A stretch of DNA of 5,878 bases, taken from Methanomassiliicoccales archaeon (GTDB lineage: Archaea; Thermoplasmatota; Thermoplasmata; Methanomassiliicoccales; JACIVX01). The notes beneath the pieces are model-generated. The model did no database searches and was not told where the DNA came from. It was given only the letters and a program-made list of their open reading frames with translations. The stretch covers positions 1-5,878 of the forward strand of contig JAJRAG010000116.1 in assembly GCA_028682925.1 (NCBI GenBank), given 5' to 3'. Positions 1-5,016 of the stretch are shown piece by piece. How positions within the stretch are numbered: the first letter of the stretch is position 1; each line of letters begins with the position of its first letter. The translations under genes were made by a program, and so were the position numbers.

Positions 1-315
1 ATGCAGAAGATTACGGAAGAGGAGAAATCCTCTCCAGGAATATATATCTCCAATAGGTCTCACAAGGAGCTGTTCTCGAACCTGTCCAAGGATACGGAGG
101 TCGTGTACCTGAAAGAAGATGGAGCCGATATCAGAACGGTCGATTTTTCTAGAGACGTCACATTTGTCTTAGGAGACGATCAGGATCTCACTCCCGAGGA
201 GGAAGAAACGCTCATGGAATACCAGCCGAAGAAGGTTCGCTTGGGACCTATCAGTTATCATGCCGATCACTGCATCACTGTAGTCAACAACGAAATGGAC
301 AGGAGAGGACTCTGA
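1..315 (+). CDS. trmY: tRNA (pseudouridine(54)-N(1))-methyltransferase TrmY, C-terminal part (5' end outside window)
   Basis: TrmY is a SPOUT-class methyltransferase that uses S-adenosylmethionine to methylate N1 of pseudouridine 54 in the T-loop of archaeal tRNAs; it acts in the cytoplasm. The 104 visible residues match the second half of the family. They include the SPGIY segment (residues 11-15), the YLKEDGADIR stretch (36-45), the cofactor-binding strand and loop FVLGDD (55-60), and the knot region LGPISYHADHCITVVNNEMDRR (81-102, split here as LGPISYHADHC then ITVVNNEMDRR). Full-length members are about 200 residues, and SPGIY lies in the middle of them. The ATG at position 1 is therefore almost certainly an internal methionine and the gene begins upstream of the window. 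One oddity is that the common GDH(x)G loop reads GDDQD here. A 67-base gap separates it from the next gene on the same strand. Family assignment is firm; the start is not visible. Confidence 0.9.
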   Translation: MQKITEEEKSSPGIYISNRSHKELFSNLSKDTEVVYLKEDGADIRTVDFSRDVTFVLGDDQDLTPEEEETLMEYQPKKVRLGPISYHADHCITVVNNEMDRRGL

Positions 316-350
316 GCTGACGATCATGCCAATCGCTCTTCTGCAATAAC

Positions 351-358
351 CTTTTAAC
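351..358 (+). promoter_or_regulatory. Candidate archaeal TATA box for the 383 gene
   Basis: The AT-rich stretch CTTTTAAC follows a purine/A-rich stretch (aataac) that could serve as a BRE. Its centre lies about 28 bases before the ATG at 383, which would place transcription start close to the start codon. It is a weak match, and read-through from trmY is an equally good source of transcript. Confidence 0.3.
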
Positions 359-373
359 CAGGAATGCGTTAAT

Positions 374-378
374 GAGGA
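374..378 (+). promoter_or_regulatory. Shine-Dalgarno-like GAGGA before the 383 start
   Basis: GAGGA sits four bases before the ATG at 383 and supports that start codon. If the upstream TATA candidate were used with a near-leaderless start, this site would lie outside the mRNA. The two signals therefore imply different transcripts: SD-led read-through from trmY, or leaderless initiation from a local promoter. Confidence 0.45.
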
Positions 379-382
379 AGAC

Positions 383-577
383 ATGGCAGACAGGATACCC
401 CAGCACAAACACTGTCGTCAATGCGGCAAGGCGTTCATAGGGAGCGAGCAGCACTGCTCACCTGAATGCACCAGTGAAGGTAAGGATATCTTGAAGAAAC
501 GGAAGCGCCAGCTAATCATCCTTTACGTTGTCACAATGTTCATACTCAGCGCCGCCGTTATCGCAATGAGCCTATGA
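383..577 (+). CDS. DUF2116-like zinc-ribbon protein with one C-terminal membrane segment
   Basis: This is a 64-residue protein of unknown function. An N-terminal zinc-ribbon knuckle pair is visible: C11-X2-C14 (in HKHCRQCG) and C25-X3-C29 (in HCSPEC), spaced to hold one Zn2+. A basic patch KKRKR (38-42) follows, then one hydrophobic helix (about 43-62) that ends the protein. Positive charge before the helix predicts that the zinc ribbon faces the cytoplasm. This layout (PxHKHCxxCGK, CS.EC, basic stretch, TM tail) matches the archaeal DUF2116 family as I remember it. The stop overlaps the next start as ATGA (574-577), so translation is probably coupled to the coaD fusion gene. A role in CoA or nucleotide metabolism is suggested only by that linkage. 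Domain recognition is good; function is unknown. Confidence 0.8.
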   Translation: MADRIPQHKHCRQCGKAFIGSEQHCSPECTSEGKDILKKRKRQLIILYVVTMFILSAAVIAMSL

Positions 578-1539
578 CGAAGGTTGGGGTCGCTGGCACT
601 TTCAATGTCCTCCATCGGGGACATAGAACTCTTCTTGACAAGGCCTTCGAGCTGGGGGACGAAGTCGTTGTCGGCATAACCTCCGATGTTCTCACCTCAA
701 GAAAACATTTCCACATTCCGTTGGAACGGCGGATGAGCATTCTCGAGGATTACCTTCGCTCGAAGGAGAAGAATTGGGAGATCGAGATTATCCAGGACCC
801 GATGGGTAGCGCGGCCTCGGACGCAGAACTCGACATCCTGGTCGTCTCTCAAGGAACCACCGATACCGCAAAGATGATAAACGAGGTCAGGATTTCGAAA
901 GGACTCAAAGCTCTCACCATTGTCGAAATAAGACACGTGCTCGGGGAAGATTGCGCCACGATTACTTCGACCCGGGTTCTCGAGGGAGAAATCGATCAAG
1001 AAGGAATCCTCCTGCGCCCTTTTCGCATCAACGTAGGCTCGGACAATCCCGTGAAGATCGAGGCAGTGAGAAAGGTGGCGGCCACGGTTTACAGAAACGT
1101 GGAGATTGGAGGCATTCCCGCCAAGACGTCGGTGGGGAATCAACCTTGGGGAGGGGATATCGACCGGGGTGCAATTGAGAGGGCCAAGAAAGCGATAGGA
1201 AAGGGAGACTATGGAGTCGGGATCGAGGCCGGCATAGTCGAGATGAATGATGGCCTCTACGGAATCGAATCATGCGCGATAATCGACAAGGAGGGTGTCG
1301 TGACCATGGGTCGAAGCTCTTCCTTCAGATATCCTCCTGGGGCCGAAGAGAGAATCAGGGCCGGCATCGCTGTATCGAAGGTTTTTGATGAATCATATGG
1401 AAGGAAGGACATTGGAAGAAAAGAGGGTGCGATAGGATTTCTCTCGAAAGGCCTTCTTGACAGGCAGCGACTCACCGAACAGGCTGTTCTGGCCGCGATG
1501 GTGCCCAGGATCAGACCCGACATCTATTTCGAAGTGTGA
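574..1539 (+). CDS. coaD: Fusion of phosphopantetheine adenylyltransferase (CoaD) and DUF84/YjjX-type inosine/xanthosine triphosphatase
   Basis: Two enzymes share one 321-residue chain. Residues 1 to about 148 are an archaeal-type phosphopantetheine adenylyltransferase (ATP + 4'-phosphopantetheine to dephospho-CoA + PPi). They carry the nucleotidyltransferase motif GTFNVLHRGH (8-17, HxGH at 14-17), VVVGITSD (31-38), INEVRISKGLK (102-112) and the second motif TSTR (131-134) in TITSTRVLEGEIDQEG. Residues from about 152 onward match DUF84 NTPases, which remove non-canonical ITP/XTP: GSDNPVK (155-161), QPWGGDIDRGAIERA (190-204), VGIEAG (215-220), FRYPPG (251-256) and GAIGFLSKG (285-293). Each half is near the length of a stand-alone enzyme, with only a few residues between them, and there is no internal stop or frameshift. 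The common GTFD motif reads GTFN. The start ATG overlaps the preceding stop; no strong SD is seen, consistent with coupling. Both domain calls are firm; activity of both halves is inferred. Confidence 0.9.
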   Translation: MTKVGVAGTFNVLHRGHRTLLDKAFELGDEVVVGITSDVLTSRKHFHIPLERRMSILEDYLRSKEKNWEIEIIQDPMGSAASDAELDILVVSQGTTDTAKMINEVRISKGLKALTIVEIRHVLGEDCATITSTRVLEGEIDQEGILLRPFRINVGSDNPVKIEAVRKVAATVYRNVEIGGIPAKTSVGNQPWGGDIDRGAIERAKKAIGKGDYGVGIEAGIVEMNDGLYGIESCAIIDKEGVVTMGRSSSFRYPPGAEERIRAGIAVSKVFDESYGRKDIGRKEGAIGFLSKGLLDRQRLTEQAVLAAMVPRIRPDIYFEV

Positions 1540-1760
1540 GCGCGCCTGCTTCTCTCCTTGACGAAACTCATGTATTCCTCTAGCGTCCCGCAGTTGCCCG
1601 GTCCTATGCACTCAAACTTCCTGAACCTCCTGCAGTAGAATCCTCTTTCGTTGAACTCGCATGGGGCATCTCGGGCTGACTTGCACTTGTCTTTTATGCA
1701 TCCGAAACCATGATACGCGCCCTTGCATTTTCCATCCTTGCTCAGGTAGATACAATCCAA
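1524..1760 (-). CDS. Small cysteine-rich protein A (two four-Cys modules), unrecognised family
   Basis: This 78-residue protein has eight cysteines at residues 3, 12, 21, 26, 34, 43, 51 and 57. They form two similar modules, C-X8-C-X8-C-X4-C (3-26) and C-X8-C-X7-C-X5-C (34-57), followed by a charged tail beginning TLEEYMSFV. No signal peptide or membrane segment is visible, so it is probably cytoplasmic. I do not recognise the family; Zn or Fe-S binding is possible, but the usual CX2C pairs are absent. It is a clear paralogue of the gene just upstream: both share GxYCxxxxxFxCxGxxNCxTxExYM. The start is a TTG placed immediately after the neighbour's TAG, with GGGGAGG nine bases before it. The TTG aligns with an N-terminal methionine of the paralogue, and the only other Met is far downstream. 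Its last 16 bases overlap the 3' end of the convergent coaD fusion gene. Confidence 0.7.
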   Translation of the reverse strand: MDCIYLSKDGKCKGAYHGFGCIKDKCKSARDAPCEFNERGFYCRRFRKFECIGPGNCGTLEEYMSFVKERSRRAHTSK

Positions 1761-2054
1761 CTAGGAGCGCCTCCCCGCGGTCTCTCTAAATCTGACGAAG
1801 TGGGCCATATAGGACTCGGGCGTACTGCAGTTCTCCATTCCGGAGCAGTAGAAACGCTGGTACTTCGTGCAATAAAGTCCATGCCATTGCTCCAATGAGC
1901 AATCGGAATTCATCTGACAATATCGCATTGGAGATGACTTGACAAGGCAACTCGACTCTCCGACGCATTCCTGTCCTTCCACCAGTCTGTGTGCACAATA
2001 ACTCTGTCTATAACGATACCTGCACAACGCATCCATCCCTGCCAGAATCGGCAT
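1761..2054 (-). CDS. Small cysteine-rich protein B (paralogue of A), unrecognised family
   Basis: This is about 97 residues from the ATG at 2054, or 91 from the in-frame ATG at 2036. Numbered from the 2036 start, cysteines fall at 5, 14, 24, 30, 40, 46, 56, 64 and 70. Two four-Cys modules are visible, C-X8-C-X9-C-X5-C (5-30) and C-X9-C-X7-C-X5-C (46-70), joined by a linker with one extra cysteine (40). The tail STPESYMAHFVRFR resembles that of protein A. No signal peptide or TM is seen. The open frame extends up to a TTG at 2177, but that would overlap the transporter gene by 41 bases, has no SD, and adds a basic stretch with no counterpart in A, so I reject it. The 2036 start matches A best (MDALC against MDC); the 2054 start fits the TATA-like box near 2078. 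Function is unknown; metal binding is an inference from the cysteines alone. Confidence 0.7.
   Translation of the reverse strand: MPILAGMDALCRYRYRQSYCAHRLVEGQECVGESSCLVKSSPMRYCQMNSDCSLEQWHGLYCTKYQRFYCSGMENCSTPESYMAHFVRFRETAGRRS
1770..1776 (-). promoter_or_regulatory. Strong Shine-Dalgarno site deciding the TTG start at 1760
   Basis: On the minus strand GGGGAGG lies nine bases before the TTG at 1760-1758, inside the last codons of the upstream paralogue, whose TAG touches the TTG. It is the clearest ribosome-binding site in the window and is the main local support for a non-ATG start and for coupled or re-initiated translation. Confidence 0.6.
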
Positions 2055-2073
2055 TCTTATATGCTTCTTTTTG

Positions 2074-2083
2074 GATTTAAATC
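2074..2083 (-). promoter_or_regulatory. Candidate TATA box for the cysteine-rich pair
   Basis: GATTTAAATC is a perfect 10-base palindrome in the 82-base gap after the transporter stop. Its centre is about 25 bases before the ATG at 2054, the usual archaeal TATA-to-start distance for a leaderless mRNA. A second AT-rich element, CATATAAGA (2055-2063), is about 23 bases before the alternative ATG at 2036. Read-through from the transporter promoter is also possible. Confidence 0.4.
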
Positions 2084-2136
2084 TAGCGTAGTGAACCACT
2101 CGTTCGTGATTGAACTCGGTCCTCTGACCCCGTGGA

Positions 2137-3045
2137 TCAGCGCGTTGTTCGAATGGAACGAGGTTGTGGATAGACAAGTCTTGTAAGACCCAGGAACCAG
2201 ACTATCTCGAGGGCGATGCATATGGTCGCAGGAATCGCGGCCTCGCTTCCTATGAGGGCGACTGCGAGGGCGGCGGCCATTCCAGTGTTCTTGTAGGTTG
2301 CGAAGAGCACCATCGGGATCCTTTCCTTTCGATCCACCTTGAGCTTTCGTGAAATCACCTCGACCAAGGTTCCCACTATGAAGGTCCTAGCCACAGCAAC
2401 CAGGAGCAGACCTGCGACGAGGAGTACATCAGCGAAGAAGGCGTTCCTGTTCGCTCCGGTCACGGTGAACGTTAGCACGAAGAAGAATATGTTGATCAGT
2501 ATGGTCCGGGACTGACCGGACAACGGAATCTTGTTGACCCCTCTTGAAAGGGCCATCGGAAGGAATATGAGAACCGCGACATACCACAGAATCGTGATCG
2601 GACTGATCGCCGTTCCGACGAACACAAATGTCATGAGAGGCGTAATAGCTAGAGCCACAACATACAGGAACGTGGAGGAGACAAGAGAGATCTGCATGTC
2701 CCCTTTTAGCATGTAGGTGAAGGGGATGACGGCGACCGCGGATGGAACCGCGGCGAGAATTATCCAACCGATCTTTATCTGTCCTTCGAAGAACTGGCCG
2801 AGGAAGATCGTGACGCCGGACGACATTCCCCACGTCATGAACAAGGCGATTATCGTCGATCGCGCGTGCTTCTTTGGGTCGAGTCCTCTGAGACTGAGAC
2901 CCCCAAGAGACAGCGACATGACGAGGACCAATGAGCCCATTGCGAACTCAGAGTTGAGCGCGGGCAAGCCGCCGAACACGAACCCAGTTGCGAACGCAAT
3001 CGTCATCATCAGGACATTGTTCGCTAGTATGTCACGGATCGCCAT
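2137..3045 (-). CDS. BASS-family (bile acid:sodium symporter / SBF-like) membrane transporter
   Basis: This 302-residue integral membrane protein belongs to the BASS/SBF-like family, whose members move organic anions such as bile acids, pyruvate, pantoate or other carboxylates, usually with Na+. About nine or ten hydrophobic segments are visible (roughly residues 10-28, 36-54, 62-82, 92-111, 119-145, 148-166, 180-197, 203-231, 245-265 and 267-292). Two family hallmarks support the call: AAVPSAVAVIPFTYMLKGD (98-116) and FATYKNTGMAAALAVAL (248-264), each matching a broken-helix crossover region of the fold that builds the ion and substrate site. Length is normal for the family. The substrate cannot be read from sequence; Acr3-type arsenite carriers are distant relatives and less likely because their Cys motif is absent. 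There is no clear SD; a TATA-like box lies about 26 bases before the ATG. Two cysteine-rich genes follow on the same strand. Confidence 0.85.
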   Translation of the reverse strand: MAIRDILANNVLMMTIAFATGFVFGGLPALNSEFAMGSLVLVMSLSLGGLSLRGLDPKKHARSTIIALFMTWGMSSGVTIFLGQFFEGQIKIGWIILAAVPSAVAVIPFTYMLKGDMQISLVSSTFLYVVALAITPLMTFVFVGTAISPITILWYVAVLIFLPMALSRGVNKIPLSGQSRTILINIFFFVLTFTVTGANRNAFFADVLLVAGLLLVAVARTFIVGTLVEVISRKLKVDRKERIPMVLFATYKNTGMAAALAVALIGSEAAIPATICIALEIVWFLGLTRLVYPQPRSIRTTR

Positions 3046-3066
3046 TGCCGAGAGCGAATAGGGAAA

Positions 3067-3075
3067 TGATATTTG
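3067..3075 (-). promoter_or_regulatory. Candidate TATA box for the transporter gene (leaderless start)
   Basis: On the minus strand CAAATATCA is centred about 26 bases before the ATG at 3045, matching the archaeal TATA-to-transcription-start distance if the mRNA begins at the start codon. There is no SD before this ATG, which agrees with leaderless initiation. The rest of the 3046-3174 gap shows no gene or convincing hairpin. Confidence 0.45.
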
Positions 3076-3174
3076 AGACTATCGTATCGAATGTCAGAGC
3101 GGATAGAGGTGCATTGGAAGAAGATGAGTCACCGAGCGCATTAGTCGTCGGACACCGTCGGTTGACAGAGAAAG

Positions 3175-3261
3175 CGCCGAGGGGGAGATTCGAACTCCCG
3201 TGGTGCAGAGCACCACCGGCTCTCAAGGCCGGCGCCGTGATCCGGGCTTAGCTACCTCGGC
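3175..3261 (-). tRNA. tRNA-Ser, anticodon UGA (reads UCA)
   Basis: The 87-base minus-strand sequence folds as a type II tRNA. The acceptor stem is GCCGAGG with CCTCGGC (seven pairs) and TA at positions 8-9. A short D stem (GCT with GGC) closes a loop containing GG. The anticodon stem CCGGC/GCCGG holds the seven-base loop CTTGAGA, giving anticodon TGA at 3223-3225. A long variable arm TGGTGC-TCT-GCACCA is the mark of serine or leucine tRNAs. The T arm is GGGAG-TTCGAAT-CTCCC, and the discriminator is G73, usual for serine. No intron interrupts the loop, and the 3' CCA is not encoded (the DNA continues with CTTT), so it must be added after transcription. It lies 66 bases after the pheT stop on the same strand. 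The trailer begins with a pyrimidine run (CTTTCTCT) that could help termination; this is a weak inference. Confidence 0.95.
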
Positions 3262-3298
3262 ATCGTCCTTTTTGGACGTCCTCCAAGATGAGCAATTG

Positions 3299-3305
3299 AT
3301 TATTA
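3299..3305 (-). promoter_or_regulatory. Candidate TATA box for tRNA-Ser
   Basis: TAATAAT on the minus strand sits in the gap between the pheT stop and the tRNA, centred about 41 bases before the mature 5' end. Initiation some 26 bases downstream would give a leader of about 14 bases for RNase P to remove. It is a weak consensus match, and processing from a pheT read-through transcript is the alternative. Confidence 0.3.
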
Positions 3306-3327
3306 GTATCTCTCCCCAAGAACGCAA

Positions 3328-4983
3328 TCACACTATCCTGTCCAATTTCCCAGACAGCACCATCTCGAGGTCGATCTCGAAAGCGACCATGGGCTGCCCG
3401 AGTCCATAGACCGTGATAATCTGGGGATGGATTTCGCCAAAGTATCCAATGCGCTGACCATCGACAATAACGTGAGCATCCCTGCCCTCCACAAAAAGAC
3501 CTAATCCAGCGGGACAAAACTCCCATTTCAGGGAACAGTCCCTGAGGAAACCTTCAAGAACCGACTTCATCTCGGTGAAGCTTGCCCGCGAATGGGTCGA
3601 CATGACTGCGAGATGTCTCCTCCGTTTCTTGTCCACGATGACGTCTCCGACCTCGAATATCCGTTGCGGCAGGTCCCTATGTTTGTTCTTCCTCAAGACA
3701 TTCAGCAGGCTGGGTAATAAGTGCACACGCAGACAGGTGTGGTCCTCGCTTATCGGGTTCAGTATCTCGACGACGTCGGTCTCTTCCCAGCGAACGTTCT
3801 CGAACTGTTCCTTCGGACTCGATAGAGTCAGTGTCGTGACCTCGAAGTACCCATAACCAATCATCATAGCCCTGACAAGATTGGACGCCTTCTCGATGGA
3901 CCTCTCTCCTCCTGCCGTCTGCACAGTCGGCAGCTGGGTACCGAACTGCTCATACCCGTGACCTTTTGCAACGTCCTCGATCAGGTCAACAGGATGCAGA
4001 AGATCCATCCTGGTCGATGGGGCTAGGACATTGATCGTGGTGTCGTCGAAGTCGCACCCGTAGCCCATCTTGCGAAGACATCGACATATCTCGCTCCGAT
4101 CGAGTTCCAGCCCGAGCATCGAATTGCACATCGCCGGATCGAGGGACCACTTCGTCGGTTTGAGGTCTGGGGTGGTCACCCTGTCATTGCCTTCGACCAT
4201 GATAACCTGAATCTTGGCACCTCTCTCGGCCAGAGCGGTCGAGACGATGTTCAACGCTCCAGATATCGCCGGCAGGTCGGTGCCCGTCACATCGATGAAC
4301 ATGCTGCTAGTGTTCTCATTCACAGCTGTCAGCTGGCCATTTATGATCGGAGGAAAAGAGAGAACATCTCCATCACGATCGACGATTATCGGATACTTCC
4401 CCTTTCCCTCCAATATGTATCTATAATCGACTCCTTTCTCGTGGCGTTCAAGTATCTCACGTAGATTCATCGGCTCATCCTTGGCCAGAGGCACGAACGA
4501 TATCTCCTCAGGATCTACAGCCTTATACGTAAACGGAGGCTCTACTCTGTCCAGATCGTGTATCCCGATGGAAACCTTTGCCCTCTTCCTCCCGACGGTC
4601 AGATGTATCTTCTCTTGCAGCTCCATGAGAGAACGGATAAGAGGGTCGCTCATCTCGACGCCCCTCACCACACCTCCGACAACGTATGGCCTTACGTTCT
4701 CGACGCTGGAATCGCGATACAGTATGATCCCGGATTCCTCGATCGGATATCTCTTGAGGCCCGGGTCGTAACCAAGGAACGCCCTTAGAGAACGCGCGAC
4801 ACCTTCGACGCTGTACAGGTCCGGTCTATCGGGAAAGAACTCCATCGCTATCTCCTCATTCTCAGAATCGTAGTGGTGGAGGTCCGCACCCATCATGGGC
4901 ATCCTTTCCAAAAGAATATCGACCGGTACATCCCTGCCGATCAGACTTATGAGGTCCCTGTAGCCGAAAGTGATTACTGGCAT
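3328..4983 (-). CDS. pheT: Phenylalanine--tRNA ligase beta subunit (archaeal/eukaryotic type)
   Basis: This is the beta chain of the alpha2-beta2 synthetase that charges tRNA-Phe; the catalytic alpha chain (PheS) is not in the window. At 551 residues it is the short archaeal form, without the N-terminal tRNA-binding extension of bacterial PheT. The N-terminal segment carries FFPDRPDLYSVEGVARSL (49-66). A B3/B4 domain follows at about 90-265; in this family it carries out editing of mischarged Tyr. Next is a B5 helix-turn-helix-like domain (about 272-346, ending DLIEDVAKGHGYEQF). The last part (about 360-545) is the catalytic-like core, with RAMMIGYGYFEVTTLTL (371-387), LLPSLLNVLRKNKHRDLPQ (422-440), RIFEVGDV (441-448) and GYFGEIHPQ (513-521). 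The ATG at 4983 gives the expected family N-terminus. No strong SD precedes it; a TATA-like box lies about 29 bases upstream. It starts 28 bases after the glycerate kinase stop. Intact, no frameshift seen. Confidence 0.96.
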   Translation of the reverse strand: MPVITFGYRDLISLIGRDVPVDILLERMPMMGADLHHYDSENEEIAMEFFPDRPDLYSVEGVARSLRAFLGYDPGLKRYPIEESGIILYRDSSVENVRPYVVGGVVRGVEMSDPLIRSLMELQEKIHLTVGRKRAKVSIGIHDLDRVEPPFTYKAVDPEEISFVPLAKDEPMNLREILERHEKGVDYRYILEGKGKYPIIVDRDGDVLSFPPIINGQLTAVNENTSSMFIDVTGTDLPAISGALNIVSTALAERGAKIQVIMVEGNDRVTTPDLKPTKWSLDPAMCNSMLGLELDRSEICRCLRKMGYGCDFDDTTINVLAPSTRMDLLHPVDLIEDVAKGHGYEQFGTQLPTVQTAGGERSIEKASNLVRAMMIGYGYFEVTTLTLSSPKEQFENVRWEETDVVEILNPISEDHTCLRVHLLPSLLNVLRKNKHRDLPQRIFEVGDVIVDKKRRRHLAVMSTHSRASFTEMKSVLEGFLRDCSLKWEFCPAGLGLFVEGRDAHVIVDGQRIGYFGEIHPQIITVYGLGQPMVAFEIDLEMVLSGKLDRIV

Positions 4984-5007
4984 CTCGAAATGCGATGGGG
5001 GTTAGAC

Positions 5008-5016
5008 TATTTTATC
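5008..5016 (-). promoter_or_regulatory. Candidate TATA box for pheT
   Basis: GATAAAATA on the minus strand is centred about 29 bases before the pheT ATG at 4983 and overlaps the TAA stop of the upstream kinase gene (5014-5012). It would give pheT its own nearly leaderless transcript. Co-transcription with the kinase gene is also possible, since the genes are only 28 bases apart. Confidence 0.4.

Noticed and set aside
1..3. ATG at the first base as the true start of trmY
   Set aside because: Homology begins mid-protein (the SPGIY region lies in the middle of full-length TrmY), so this is an internal methionine and the gene is cut by the window edge.
169..408. Antisense 79-residue open frame across trmY and the following gap
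   Set aside because: It runs opposite the conserved TrmY C-terminus and the start of the Zn-ribbon gene; no domain is recognisable.
697..1143. 148-residue antisense open frame within the coaD fusion
   Set aside because: It lies wholly opposite two well-conserved domains, has no recognisable motif, and has no promoter or SD support.
2055..2177. N-terminal extension of Cys-rich B from a TTG at 2177
   Set aside because: It overlaps the transporter coding end by 41 bases, lacks an SD, has no counterpart in the paralogue, and would cover the AT-rich promoter-like gap.
2429..2833. 134-residue open frame in another frame of the transporter
   Set aside because: It is a same-strand shadow, rich in Arg, His and Asp, with the composition expected of an out-of-frame reading of a membrane protein gene.
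3175..3261. tRNA-Ser as an integration site for a mobile element
   Set aside because: No second copy of the tRNA 3' end, integrase gene or change in gene type is seen on either side within the window.
3272..3286. Small inverted repeat TTGGA-N5-TCCAA between pheT and tRNA-Ser
   Set aside because: The stem is only five base pairs, and on the transcribed strand it is followed by A residues rather than T, so it is not a convincing terminator.
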